A stretch of DNA of 64,000 nucleotides from an uncultured Prevotellaceae bacterium (GCA_900316985.1 ONFE01000002.1:62001-126000), one strand, 5' to 3'. Positions 8,471 to 16,875 are shown, numbered from the stretch's first letter. The notes: generated by a model from the sequence alone, not told the origin. A program made the numbers and translations.

Positions 8471-8941
8471 CTATTCGTGATGATAGGGTTCACCTTTAAT
8501 AATGGTACACGCGCGATAAATCTGCTCGGTGAAGATGAGCCGCACCATCTGGTGAGAGAAGGTCATCCGTGAGAGTGACACCTTTTCGTTTGCCCGTTGG
8601 TACAGGGCAGGGGAGAAGCCGTAAGGGCCGCCGATGACGAATATCAGCCGCCGGGCTGTCTGCTGTTTCTTCTGTAGCCATGAGGCAAACTCCGTACTTC
8701 GCATTTCGGCTCCGTGTTCATCCAGCAAGACCACGGTGTCTGTAGGCTGCAACAGTTTGAGAATCAGTTCGCCTTCACGCTCTTTCTGCAATTCCTCCGT
8801 CAGCGCTTTCGTATTTTTCAGTTCCGGAATGGTTACCAGTTCGAAAGGCATGTAGTGGCCGATACGCTCCACGTAGTCGTTGATACCCGCCACGAAGTGC
8901 TTGTTCGCCGTTTTGCCTACAAGTATCAGCAGAGTCTTCAT
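8471..8941 (-). CDS. rlmH: 23S rRNA (pseudouridine1915-N3)-methyltransferase
   Basis: A 156-residue SPOUT methyltransferase that methylates pseudouridine 1915 in helix 69 of 23S rRNA using S-adenosylmethionine. The knotted SAM-binding region shows LIFVIGGPYGFSPALY near 102-117. The C-terminus LIFTEQIYRACTIIKGEPYHHE ends with the conserved YH-H residues used in catalysis. Its ATG overlaps the stop of the DUF4491 gene by four bases, so the two are coupled. Confidence 0.96.
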   Translation of the reverse strand: MKTLLILVGKTANKHFVAGINDYVERIGHYMPFELVTIPELKNTKALTEELQKEREGELILKLLQPTDTVVLLDEHGAEMRSTEFASWLQKKQQTARRLIFVIGGPYGFSPALYQRANEKVSLSRMTFSHQMVRLIFTEQIYRACTIIKGEPYHHE

Positions 8942-9339
8942 TTCTCCTTATACGATGCAGGATGGTCAGGATTGTCTTTGCACACTGGACAGAGACTATC
9001 GTTCTCGTCCATATCTTCGTATTCGTGCTTGCGCTTGGGATTCATGGGGAACCATCCTTTCTTCACACGCTTCTTTTGGGCGAACAGTTCACCTATACCC
9101 CAAAGCAGCGAGGCTCCACAAACGCCCAATATCGAAGACACCACGATGCCTGTCTTTTCTGATTCAAAGGCATTCGGTACAACGAAGGCAGCACATATGA
9201 AAAGGATTCCCCCTACCAGCCATAGCCACCAGTAGCGAGTTCCCGTATAATATTCTGTCTTGATAACCAGGGGATGACACAAGCCGATAATCAGAAAGGT
9301 ACAGATGGCAATAATCACTCCCGTAAAATAGATTTCCAT
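8938..9339 (-). CDS. DUF4491-family small membrane protein
   Basis: A 133-residue inner-membrane protein of unknown function. Three hydrophobic segments lie near residues 5-22, 37-54 and 66-83. They are followed by a basic RVKKGWFPMNPKRKHEYEDM stretch, which is the DUF4491 signature as I recall it, and a C-terminal tail with a CPVC motif. The family usually ends near the NPKR segment, so the acidic Cys-containing tail is an addition. It overlaps rlmH by four bases. Confidence 0.8.
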   Translation of the reverse strand: MEIYFTGVIIAICTFLIIGLCHPLVIKTEYYTGTRYWWLWLVGGILFICAAFVVPNAFESEKTGIVVSSILGVCGASLLWGIGELFAQKKRVKKGWFPMNPKRKHEYEDMDENDSLCPVCKDNPDHPASYKEK

Positions 9340-9433
9340 ATCCTATTTCTATTTTTGCCCCCAAAATTACGTCAAAAAATCCAAATATCAAAACTTTTTT
9401 TGATGAACCTTTCGCGAATACAATAAAAAACAT

Positions 9434-9441
9434 TATCTTTG
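9434..9441 (+). promoter_or_regulatory. -7 box for the phosphohexomutase gene
   Basis: TATCTTTG, with a TTTC at the -33 position 20 bases upstream; the ATG follows 45 bases downstream. Confidence 0.55.
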
Positions 9442-9485
9442 TACTCAAATCAAAAGAATTCAAATATCTAATTACACTAACTATT

Positions 9486-11231
9486 ATGGAAAATAATGAA
9501 GCTTTAATCAAACAGTGCGAGGCAAAAGCCCAGGAGTGGCTTTCACCTGCTTTCGACGAAGAGACCCGTAAGGAAGTTCAGGCTATGCTTGACAATGAAG
9601 ACAAGTCGGCCCTCATCGATGCTTTCTACCAGAACCTCGAGTTCGGTACGGGTGGTCTCCGCGGTATCATGGGTGCCGGAACCAACCGTATGAACAAGTA
9701 TATCGTCGGCATGGCCACACAGGGCTTTGCCAACTATATCCTGAAGGCTTTCCCCGGAAAGCAGTGCTCAGTGGTGGTAGGTCACGACTGCCGCAACAAC
9801 GGCCGTATGTTCGCTGAATCCGTGGCTGACATCTTCTCTGCCAACGGCATCAAGGTCTATCTCTTCGAGAGCCTGCGTCCTACTCCTGAGATTTCGTTTG
9901 CCATCCGTCAGTTGGGTGCACAGGCAGGTGTCAACGTGACTGCTTCCCACAACCCCAGGGAGTACAACGGCTACAAGGCTTACTGGGACGACGGTGCCCA
10001 GGTGCTGGCTCCCCACGACAAGGGTATTATCGACGAGGTGAACAAGGTGACGATCCACGACGTGAAGTTCGAAGGTAACAAGGATCTCATCGAGATCATT
10101 GGTGGTGAGATGGACTGGGACTACATCCAGGCCGTGAAGGAGGCTATGGTTGACCAGGACGTCATCCTGCGCCAGAAGGACCTGAACATTGTTTACAGCC
10201 CGATGCACGGCACAGGTCGCGTGATCATTCCTATGGCCCTGCGCTCATGGGGTTTCCAGAACATCCACGTGGTGCCCGAGCAGATGGTCATCGACGGAAA
10301 CTTCCCAACGGTTGTCAGCCCGAATCCCGAGAATGCAGAGGCTATGACGCTGGGTATGAAGCTCGGTACGAAGCTGAATGCCGACCTCGTGATTGCTTCC
10401 GACCCTGATGCCGACCGTCTGGCCATCGTCTGCCGCAATCCGCAGGGAGAGTGGGAGATCTTGAACGGTAACCAGACCTGCATGATGTTCTCATGGTATA
10501 TCATCGCCAACAAGAAGAAGCTCGGTCAGCTGAAGGGCAACGAGTTCCTCGTGAAGACCATTGTGACTACCGAGGAAATTGCCGAGATTGCCAAGAAAAA
10601 CGGCGTTGAACTGAAGGACTGCTACACCGGTTTCAAGTGGATTGCCAACGAGATCCGCGTCAACGAGGGCGTGAAGAAGTATATCGGCGGTGGTGAGGAA
10701 TCATTCGGTTTCCTGCCATTCGATAAGGTTCGCGACAAGGATTCACCTGCTTCCATCTGTCTCATCTGCGAAATCGCTGCATGGGCACGCGACAACGGCA
10801 AGACCCTCTACGACCTGCTGATGGATATCTACGTGGAGTACGGATTCTCGAAGGAGACCACGATCAATGTGGTTCGTCCCGGTAAGACCGGTGCCGACGA
10901 GATCAAGGCCATGATGGAGAACTTCCGCGCCAATCCTCCAAAGGAACTCGGCGGTTCAAAGGTATGCTGCTGGAAGGACTACAAGACCCTCGAGCAGACC
11001 AATGCCGACGGCTCCAAGACCAAGATTGACATGCCTGACACCAGCAACGTGCTCCAGTGGTTCTGCGAGGACGGTACGAAGGTCAGTGTTCGTCCTTCAG
11101 GCACAGAGCCTAAGATCAAGTTCTACACCGAGGTCAAGGATCCTTCCATGAAGTGCGCCGGATGCTATGAGCGCTGCACGAAGGATGCCACAGCCAAGAT
11201 TGAGGCCATCAAGAAGGGCTTGAATCTCTGA
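9486..11231 (+). CDS. Phospho-sugar mutase (phosphoglucomutase/phosphomannomutase family)
   Basis: A 581-residue alpha-D-phosphohexomutase that moves phosphate between C1 and C6 of a hexose. It has an N-terminal substrate segment with GTGGLRGIMGAGTNRMN near 56-72, the catalytic phosphoserine loop NVTASHNPREYNGYK near 150-164, the metal loop ASDPDADRLAI near 305-315, the sugar-specificity loop GGGEESFGF near 400 and the phosphate-binding RPSGTEPKIKFY near 535-546. The length and the GEESFG-type loop fit the PgcA-like branch. It is monocistronic, with a strong terminator after it. Confidence 0.95.
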   Translation: MENNEALIKQCEAKAQEWLSPAFDEETRKEVQAMLDNEDKSALIDAFYQNLEFGTGGLRGIMGAGTNRMNKYIVGMATQGFANYILKAFPGKQCSVVVGHDCRNNGRMFAESVADIFSANGIKVYLFESLRPTPEISFAIRQLGAQAGVNVTASHNPREYNGYKAYWDDGAQVLAPHDKGIIDEVNKVTIHDVKFEGNKDLIEIIGGEMDWDYIQAVKEAMVDQDVILRQKDLNIVYSPMHGTGRVIIPMALRSWGFQNIHVVPEQMVIDGNFPTVVSPNPENAEAMTLGMKLGTKLNADLVIASDPDADRLAIVCRNPQGEWEILNGNQTCMMFSWYIIANKKKLGQLKGNEFLVKTIVTTEEIAEIAKKNGVELKDCYTGFKWIANEIRVNEGVKKYIGGGEESFGFLPFDKVRDKDSPASICLICEIAAWARDNGKTLYDLLMDIYVEYGFSKETTINVVRPGKTGADEIKAMMENFRANPPKELGGSKVCCWKDYKTLEQTNADGSKTKIDMPDTSNVLQWFCEDGTKVSVRPSGTEPKIKFYTEVKDPSMKCAGCYERCTKDATAKIEAIKKGLNL

Positions 11232-11251
11232 TCGGATTCTTTCTTAACATT

Positions 11252-11297
11252 AAGCGTGAGGCAGGGGAGTGTTCCCCATGTCTCACGCTTTTGTTTG
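11252..11297 (+). terminator. Terminator of the phosphohexomutase gene
   Basis: AAGCGTGAG (11252-11260) pairs with CTCACGCTT (11282-11290), with an inner GGGG/CCCC stem, then TTTTGTTT. Confidence 0.85.
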
Positions 11298-11390
11298 ACA
11301 ACGGTTTTATTCTTCACCCATATTCTCCTTTTAAAATAAATAAGGTGAAGTGCGGATGAGTCAAAATTCTGAAAAATATTTCAGGAAATA

Positions 11391-11422
11391 TTTGGCGGTT
11401 CGGATTTTTTACACTACCTTTG
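11391..11422 (+). promoter_or_regulatory. Promoter of the tRNA-Ser/tRNA-Glu unit
   Basis: TTTG (11391-11394), 20 bases, TACCTTTG (11415-11422). The mature tRNA-Ser begins 50 bases further on. Confidence 0.8.
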
Positions 11423-11472
11423 CACTCGCAATTGAGAAATCAGTTGTTTCGGCAAATCGAACGAACCTCCTT

Positions 11473-11559
11473 GGAAGGATGGGTGAGTGGCTGAAACCAG
11501 CAGTTTGCTAAACTGCCGTGCGGGTAACCGTACCGGGGGTTCGAATCCCCCTCCTTCCG
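11473..11559 (+). tRNA. tRNA-Ser (GCT)
   Basis: An 87-base class II tRNA. The 7-bp acceptor GGAAGGA / TCCTTCC, the anticodon stem GCAGT / ACTGC with loop TTGCTAA (anticodon GCT), a long variable arm (GTGCGGGTAACCGTAC region) and a T-arm with GGTTCGAATCC are all visible. CCA is not encoded. Confidence 0.97.
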
Positions 11560-11590
11560 CAGAGGGGAATGGTCGAAATGCTGAATAGAT

Positions 11591-11662
11591 GGTCGGTTCA
11601 TCTAACGGTTAGGATACAAGATTCTCAATCTTGGCATAAGGGTTCGATTCCCTTACCGACTA
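11591..11662 (+). tRNA. tRNA-Glu (CTC)
   Basis: A 72-base tRNA with acceptor GGTCGGT / ACCGACT (one G-T pair), anticodon stem CAAGA / TCTTG with loop TTCTCAA (anticodon CTC, reading GAG), and T-loop GGTTCGATTCC. The sequence follows bacterial tRNA-Glu. It is co-transcribed with tRNA-Ser. Confidence 0.95.
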
Positions 11663-11667
11663 CTAAT

Positions 11668-11710
11668 AATAACCCTGTAAGTCCTGGACTTTACAGGGTT
11701 ATTTGTTTCT
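11668..11710 (+). terminator. Terminator after the tRNA unit
   Basis: ATAACCCTGTA pairs with TACAGGGTTAT around a short inner stem and is followed by TTGTTT. It closes the tRNA transcript just before the GH8 gene. Confidence 0.8.
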
Positions 11711-11730
11711 GGAAATCATTAATACGCTAT

Positions 11731-13902
11731 ATGAAAACAAACAAATGCCTTATTGTCGTAGCCATGCTCGCTTGGAGTCTGATGGCTGCCGCCCAATGGC
11801 CCAGAGGCCTGCAGGCTCCCCTGGAGAAGGGTGCTTTTGAGACCGGTCAGTATCGTAACCTTTTCGTTGAGATGGGCTACAGGCCCAACGAAGTGGAGCA
11901 GAAGTTGAAGGAAGTGTTCAACGATGTGTTCCATGGTCCCAACAAAGTGTATTTCGAGGTGGGCGACACCATGGGATATGTCAGCGACATCAAGAACCAT
12001 GATGTACGCACGGAAGGAATGTCGTACGGCATGATGGTAGCCGTACAGATGGGAGAGAAGGACATCTTCGACCGTCTGTGGCGCTGGGCAAAGAAATACA
12101 TGCAGCATCAGGAAGGTATCCGTGAGGGCTATTTTGCATGGAGTTGCAAGACCGACGGAACCCGCAACTCACCAGGCGCTGCCTCCGACGGAGAACTGTA
12201 CTTCATCACCGCGCTGATCTTCGCTTCCAACCAGTGGGGCGATGCCACCGGTATTAACTATAAGGCCGAGGCACAGCACATCCTGAACTGCATCCAACCC
12301 AAGGAATATACGCCCGAGCCCCGTCCCGCAGGATTCGGTGGTTTCGGCGGTCCTGGAGGGCAGGAGCAGTCAAAGGCAAAGATGTATCTTATCGATCCTG
12401 AGACGAAACTCATCACCTTCACACCCGACGGATTCGGCCAGCGTTTCACCGACCCCAGCTACCACATTCCTGCTTTCTACGAGGTATGGGCGAAATGGGC
12501 TGACGACGGCCGCAGCGACTTTTGGATGGAGTGCGCAAAGAAGAGCCGTGAACTGCTGCACAAGTGTACCAACGCGCAGACGGGTCTGAACGGTGACCAG
12601 TGCCAGTTTGACGGCTCTGAGATGCAGATGCCACGTTTCCCTGGAATGCCGCAGCGTCCCGAGGGCGCTCCACGCCGGAATGGCAACAACAATTTCCGGT
12701 ACGACTCATGGCGCGTGCCCATGAATATCGCACTCGACTATGAATGGAGCTGTGCCGATGCCGAATGGCAGCGCGCCTATGGTGAGCGAATCCAGAACTT
12801 CCTCTACAGTCAGGGTATCGACACGTTTGTGGATCAATACCGCGTGGATGGCACGCTTCCCGAAGGAAACGAGATTCTGCAGGCAGGTGGTTTCAGGAAA
12901 CTGCGTCATAGTATCGGACTGGTGGCCACGTCGGCTGCTGCCTCCGTGATGTGCAGCCACGATAAGCGCCGCGAATTCATCAAGGCTCTCTGGGAAGCCA
13001 AGCACGTGCCTTTCGAAGACGGCTATTTCGATGCCTACTACGACGGACTGTTGCGTCTCTTTGCCTTCATGCACCTGAGCGGCCACTACCGCGTCATCTT
13101 CCCGCCGTCGGAGCGGCAGTTCAACGTGGGTCATCTCTCTGCCACCATCGACACAGGGGCAGGAGGCAAGATTCTCTCGCTGCGCTATGACGGCAAGGAA
13201 GTGCTGTCTCAGTCGAAGATGCCCGAATCTTTCGGAAGCACGTTCTGGACCAGTCCGCAGAAGGAATGGAACTGGCCTCCCGTGCCTGAGTTCGACAAAT
13301 ACCGCTACCGTATCGATGAGGACGACGACACGCTGACCATCACCAGCAGCGAGTCGGCAAAGCTTGGCATGCGCGTGAGCAAGCGCTTCCATACCAACAA
13401 GCGCGACCAGTCGCTCACCGTGCGCTATTCCATTATCAATACCGGCAAGCAAGCCCGCAAGGTGGCACCATGGGAAATCTCCCGCGTGCCCAATGATGGC
13501 TGGATTTTCTTTGATGCGCCCGTGGAAGGCATCACCCCCGCAGGCCTGATGTCGTTCACCGCAGCCGATGGTGCTGCCTGGTACAAGACCGATACGGCCA
13601 ACGAGAACCGCAAGATCAATGCCGACAGCAAGGGATGGCTGGCCTATCTGAACGACGGGCTGCTCCTGGTGAAGAAGTTCGAGGACCTTACTGCAGACGC
13701 CCCGGCTCCCGGAGAGGCCGAGATTCAGGTCTATGTGAACCGTGGCAAGACCTATATAGAACTCGAGAGCCAAGGTGCTTATGTGACCTTGGCTCCCGGT
13801 GAGCGTCTCACGTGGACCGTTAAATGGATGCTTGCTCCCTACAGCGGCGAAGTTCCCTCCGCTAAAGCCGTGAAAGCCGTGAAGAAGATGCTGAAGAAGT
13901 AA
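11731..13902 (+). CDS. Glycoside hydrolase family 8 enzyme with C-terminal DUF4380-like domain
   Basis: A 723-residue secreted glycoside hydrolase. MKTNKCLIVVAMLAWSLMAAA is a signal peptide. Residues about 30-435 form the (alpha/alpha)6 GH8 domain: RTEGMSYGMM carries the general-acid Glu, AASDGELYFITALIFA is the Rex-type (reducing-end xylose-releasing exo-oligoxylanase) version of the GH8 signature, and FRYDSWRVPMNIALD carries the likely base Asp. Residues about 450-715 are a beta-rich domain (SATIDTGAGGKILSLRY, then APWEISRVPNDG) like DUF4380. An insertion with a Gly-rich GFGGFGGPGG loop sits near 205. The open frame extends 5' through the tRNA genes, so I used the ATG after the tRNA terminator. 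Xylan or another beta-glycan is the likely substrate. Confidence 0.88.
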   Translation: MKTNKCLIVVAMLAWSLMAAAQWPRGLQAPLEKGAFETGQYRNLFVEMGYRPNEVEQKLKEVFNDVFHGPNKVYFEVGDTMGYVSDIKNHDVRTEGMSYGMMVAVQMGEKDIFDRLWRWAKKYMQHQEGIREGYFAWSCKTDGTRNSPGAASDGELYFITALIFASNQWGDATGINYKAEAQHILNCIQPKEYTPEPRPAGFGGFGGPGGQEQSKAKMYLIDPETKLITFTPDGFGQRFTDPSYHIPAFYEVWAKWADDGRSDFWMECAKKSRELLHKCTNAQTGLNGDQCQFDGSEMQMPRFPGMPQRPEGAPRRNGNNNFRYDSWRVPMNIALDYEWSCADAEWQRAYGERIQNFLYSQGIDTFVDQYRVDGTLPEGNEILQAGGFRKLRHSIGLVATSAAASVMCSHDKRREFIKALWEAKHVPFEDGYFDAYYDGLLRLFAFMHLSGHYRVIFPPSERQFNVGHLSATIDTGAGGKILSLRYDGKEVLSQSKMPESFGSTFWTSPQKEWNWPPVPEFDKYRYRIDEDDDTLTITSSESAKLGMRVSKRFHTNKRDQSLTVRYSIINTGKQARKVAPWEISRVPNDGWIFFDAPVEGITPAGLMSFTAADGAAWYKTDTANENRKINADSKGWLAYLNDGLLLVKKFEDLTADAPAPGEAEIQVYVNRGKTYIELESQGAYVTLAPGERLTWTVKWMLAPYSGEVPSAKAVKAVKKMLKK

Positions 13903-13932
13903 TCGTTTTTGCATCGAAATTGGAGCAAAGCT

Positions 13933-13968
13933 CCTTAAAGACCTTAAGGTCCTTAAAGTCCCTAAAGT
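13933..13968 (+). repeat. Four tandem 9-bp repeats after the GH8 gene
   Basis: CCTTAAAGA, CCTTAAGGT, CCTTAAAGT and CCCTAAAGT follow one another exactly. A GGAGC/GCTCC mini-hairpin precedes them. They fill most of the gap before the four-helix-bundle gene. Confidence 0.8.
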
Positions 13969-13989
13969 CAAACTCAAAAGCAACACATC

Positions 13990-14535
13990 ATGGAAAAACT
14001 CATTCGCCACTCAGGCAACTACCGTAAGCTGCTTTCCTACCAAAAGACGGAGGTTATCTTCGAGATGACTTACTACTTCTGCCACACCTATCTGCAGAAA
14101 GGCGATCGTACTATCGACCAGATGGTGCAGGCGGCACGTTCGGGCAAGCAGAACATCATTGAGGGCTGTGCTGCTTCTGCTACCTCGGCAAAGACCGAGA
14201 TCAAACTTGTCAATGTGGCGAAGGCAAGTTTGCAGGAACTCCTGGAGGACTACATCGACTATCTGCGCACGCACGGTCATCGCCAGTGGGAAGAGAATTC
14301 CGTGGAATGGACGGCCATGCGCCGGCTGGGCAAGGAGCACAACGATGCCGAATACTTTATGAATCTCTGCCAGACGCGGCCGCCTGAGACCATCGCCAAC
14401 ATGGCTATCATCCTCATCAACCAGGCCGACTACCTGCTCTTCAAACAACTTGAGCGACTTGAAAAGGACTTCATCATGCAAGGCGGCTTCTCCGAGAAGA
14501 TGAACCGCATCCGCCGCGAACAGCGCGGATTTTGA
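13990..14535 (+). CDS. Four-helix-bundle protein with suffix domain (S23/IVP-like)
   Basis: A 181-residue, wholly helical protein of the 23S-rRNA-intervening-sequence (S23) fold. Residues 8-125 include TYYFCHTYLQKGDRTIDQM, the basic ARSGKQNIIEGCAASATSAKTEIKL segment typical of the family, and a LQELLEDYIDYLR helix. The C-terminal MAIILINQADYLLFKQLERL is the suffix extension seen in Bacteroidetes. The biochemical role is unknown; in other genomes such genes are found alone or near mobile and rRNA sequences. The GIY-YIG gene follows after 37 bases and is probably co-transcribed. Confidence 0.85.
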   Translation: MEKLIRHSGNYRKLLSYQKTEVIFEMTYYFCHTYLQKGDRTIDQMVQAARSGKQNIIEGCAASATSAKTEIKLVNVAKASLQELLEDYIDYLRTHGHRQWEENSVEWTAMRRLGKEHNDAEYFMNLCQTRPPETIANMAIILINQADYLLFKQLERLEKDFIMQGGFSEKMNRIRREQRGF

Positions 14536-14572
14536 TGGTGCAACATTGAATAACCCAAAACCGAATGGAAAT

Positions 14573-15325
14573 ATGGAATTCCAGCAAACTGTAAAAGAGG
14601 CTATTGGCTACTACGTTTATGTGCTTGTGGATCCGAGAGACAAAAATATTTTCTATATTGGAAAAGGAAAGGGCAATCGCGTCTTTCAACATGCCGAGGC
14701 TGCCCTGTATGAAAAAGGACAGAGCCTTAAACTCGAAACTATCCGGAGCATTATTGCCGAAGGAAAGCAGGTGGCGTATTATATTCTCCGTCACAACCTC
14801 ACTGAAGATGAAGCATTTCTCGTTGAATCGGTACTTATAAACATGCTCACTGATCCACGGTTTAATCACGAAAACCAGTTGACGAACCTTGTGGCTGGCC
14901 ATCACCAATGGGATGAGGGAATCATGAGCATTGACGAAATAAATGCGCTTTATGATTGTCCGCAGATAAAGTTGTCCGAAGGTGACAGATTACTTCTAGT
15001 CAGTCTTAACCGCAGTTTCAACCAGGCCAAGGCGAAGGGCGTATATCGACGGTTGGATATCTATGAATCGACTCGCAAATATTGGGCTGTCGGTGCTGAA
15101 AGGGCCAAGAGAATAGACTATGTGTTAGGCGTCTACAGAGGTATTGTACGTTGCGTCATAAAGGTTAAGTCTACCAGTTGGGTCGGCAAGGCCGATGATG
15201 GAACTGCGTTCAAGAAGCCCCGGTGCTGTTTCGAAGGAGATATATGCCCAGACTCTCCGTATTTGAACATGGATGTTTCTGCCTATCCTTTCGGTAGCGG
15301 TGGGGCTGTCAGATATATTGACTGA
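14573..15325 (+). CDS. GIY-YIG domain protein (LEM3-like)
   Basis: A 250-residue protein whose first about 100 residues form a GIY-YIG nuclease-like fold: YYVYVLVDPRDKNIFYIGKG has both the YVYVL (GIY) and FYIGKG (YIG) strands, and EAFLVESVLI supplies the catalytic-type Glu. The remainder (about 120-250) resembles the partner domain of LEM3-like proteins, with ALYDCPQIKL and an FNQAKAKGVYRRLDIYEST segment. The ATG gives MEFQQTVKEAIGYYVY; an upstream TTG would add nine residues. Nuclease activity is plausible but untested, and neither the substrate nor a mobile-element link is evident. Confidence 0.82.
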   Translation: MEFQQTVKEAIGYYVYVLVDPRDKNIFYIGKGKGNRVFQHAEAALYEKGQSLKLETIRSIIAEGKQVAYYILRHNLTEDEAFLVESVLINMLTDPRFNHENQLTNLVAGHHQWDEGIMSIDEINALYDCPQIKLSEGDRLLLVSLNRSFNQAKAKGVYRRLDIYESTRKYWAVGAERAKRIDYVLGVYRGIVRCVIKVKSTSWVGKADDGTAFKKPRCCFEGDICPDSPYLNMDVSAYPFGSGGAVRYID

Positions 15326-15358
15326 CTTGAAGAAACAAGACCATGCGTTTTTGCTTTT

Positions 15359-15442
15359 GGGCGGATGATACTTTGATCTCGGGCGGATGATGTTTCGGAG
15401 TCGGGCGGATGATACTTTGAAGGGCAGCGGATGATGTTTTGA
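15359..15442 (+). repeat. Tandem 22-bp repeats (GGATGATACTTTGA family), locus 2
   Basis: Four units start at 15359, 15381, 15403 and 15425. The variable pair alternates AC, GT, AC, GT and the third copy repeats the first exactly over 18 bases. The last unit begins CAGCGG, as the last unit of locus 1 does, so the two arrays end in the same way. The array lies between the GIY-YIG stop and the large inverted repeat beyond vapE. Confidence 0.85.
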
Positions 15443-15451
15443 AGCTAAAAG

Positions 15452-15575
15452 GTGTGTAGGGTGTAGGGTGTGTAGGCTTTTTCAATAAACTTATTTATTA
15501 TACACGCGCGCAAACCTTAGATTATTTAATTATAAAAGTTGCGATAATTGCCTACACACCCTACACCCTACACAC
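15452..15575. repeat. Perfect 26-bp inverted repeat with tandem-repeat arms, after vapE
   Basis: Arm 15452-15477 is the exact reverse complement of arm 15550-15575. Each arm is three copies of a GTGTAGG-type unit (GTGTGTAGG, GTGTAGG, GTGTGTAGG, then C). The 72-base loop is AT-rich with a CGCGCGC core. The inner edge lies four bases beyond the vapE stop. A similar element of different sequence follows the VapE-family gene of the tRNA-Cys element. Confidence 0.92.
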
Positions 15576-15579
15576 TTTC

Positions 15580-16875
15580 TTATTCTCTTTTCTTTCGTTC
15601 AATTTCTTCAAAGGAAAGTTCTATCACATAGTATTTCACGCAGTTACGAGTTCTTTTCGTACTAAACCCCAGCCTTTTCATAGCCATACCAATTTTAGCG
15701 GTGGAGGGCTCTTTGCGCAGTCCGGAACTGATCTTGAGGAGGATTTCGGTGGTGGTGAGGTAGACGCCCTGCTGGTCGGGACGGGGGACGGCGAAGTAGT
15801 GCTGGATGAGCTCCAACTCCTTGTCGGTGTCCTCGAAGTGGCGGTTGCGCTCGTTGAGGGCATTGGTCTCCTTGCGGGTGAGGTAATGGCGGAAATTGGG
15901 GTCCATGGCCAGGGAATAGATCTGGGCGAAGAGGGCTTCGTGATGGTAGTCGAAACGGTTGGGGTCGTCGATGCTCTCCACGACGAAGGGGAGCCAGCGG
16001 CGGGAACCGGTGGGGTCGTTGAGGAAGTGCTCGTTGTTGCCGGTGGCACAGAAGGAGGCAATTCGGCGGCGCTCCTCGAAGCATCGGGAGTAGGCGGGAC
16101 GGTCCTGCACCACCTCCATGGTGATGATGGCCTTGAGCTGGTTCTGCTCCTTGCGGGAGAGGGAGTCAATCTCCTCGAGGCAGATGAGCCAGTTGCGCGT
16201 CATCTGCAGGCGGTCGTCCTTGTTGATGACTGTGTTGTCGGCCTTCACGAAGAAGTAGCGGCGCAGTTCGTGGGGCAGGAGGTTGCGGAAGAAGGTGCTC
16301 TTGTAGGAGCCTTGTTCGCCGATGAGGGCGAGCACGCTCTGGTTGGTGACGTTCTTCATGATGGCGCCCCTGACCATGCCCACGAGCCAGCGGCGCAGGC
16401 ATTCGGTCCATTCCTGCTGGGCCTCTTCCTGGCTCTGGCCGCCCACGGGACGGATGTGGACATGGTCGGCCACCTCCTTGATATAGTCGTAGCCGCTGCT
16501 GTAGATGTGGTCCATGCTGTTGTTGAAGAGCCAGTCATAGATGGGGTCGGTGAGCGGGGTGAAGTCGCTGTTGATGATGGACTCGATGTCGTTGCGGTGG
16601 CATCGCCAGTACTTGGAGCAGCGCACGTAGAGGGTGTTGATCTCACGGTCGTTGATGTCGTGCCAGAATTTGCCGTACTCGCAGGCTCCGTCGGTGACGA
16701 GGCTGCTCTGGGAGAAGGGGTCTATGTCGTCGTTGATCCATCGTACTTCTATCTTCATGGTGAGTGAGTTCTTGCGTGTGACGACCATGGTGGACATGGC
16801 TTCCCGGAGTTCCTCGATGGTGGCTATGGGCAAGGCTTTGGCCTTCTCTTTTTTCGTTTCATTCTTCTTTTTCAT
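15580..16875 (-). CDS. VapE-domain P-loop ATPase
   Basis: A 431-residue cytoplasmic SF3-helicase-like ATPase of the virulence-associated-E family. A Lys-rich N-terminus (MKKKNETKKEKAKAL) precedes a domain of about 170 residues, then Walker A IGEQGSYKSTFF near 213, Walker B NWLICLEEID near 254, and a sensor-1 ATGNNEHFLNDPTGSRRW segment near 300. The C-terminal 70 residues look like a winged helix. Family members act in phage and satellite replication. Here there is no primase part and the gene sits in the chromosomal DUF4248/amidase/HU/smalltalk module, whose function is unknown. GC-rich codon use is stronger than in its neighbours. Confidence 0.9.
   Translation of the reverse strand: MKKKNETKKEKAKALPIATIEELREAMSTMVVTRKNSLTMKIEVRWINDDIDPFSQSSLVTDGACEYGKFWHDINDREINTLYVRCSKYWRCHRNDIESIINSDFTPLTDPIYDWLFNNSMDHIYSSGYDYIKEVADHVHIRPVGGQSQEEAQQEWTECLRRWLVGMVRGAIMKNVTNQSVLALIGEQGSYKSTFFRNLLPHELRRYFFVKADNTVINKDDRLQMTRNWLICLEEIDSLSRKEQNQLKAIITMEVVQDRPAYSRCFEERRRIASFCATGNNEHFLNDPTGSRRWLPFVVESIDDPNRFDYHHEALFAQIYSLAMDPNFRHYLTRKETNALNERNRHFEDTDKELELIQHYFAVPRPDQQGVYLTTTEILLKISSGLRKEPSTAKIGMAMKRLGFSTKRTRNCVKYYVIELSFEEIERKKRE

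Noticed and set aside
11473..11662. tRNA-Ser or tRNA-Glu as an integration site
   Set aside because: No integrase lies nearby and no direct repeat of either tRNA 3' end was found in the window.
11518..11730. N-terminal extension of the GH8 protein
   Set aside because: The open frame runs through tRNA-Ser, tRNA-Glu and their terminator; the signal peptide starts at 11731.
12706..14010. Long minus-strand open frame opposite the GH8 gene
   Set aside because: No family resemblance; the plus strand encodes a complete GH8 enzyme with signal peptide.
15359..15442. Possible CRISPR array or iteron origin
   Set aside because: The same spacer-free 22-bp family occurs after unrelated genes, and no replication initiator gene is adjacent.
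15799..16767. Long plus-strand open frame opposite vapE
   Set aside because: It is a mirror of the GC-rich codons of vapE; its translation is Val/Gly/Glu low-complexity, while the minus strand shows clear ATPase motifs.
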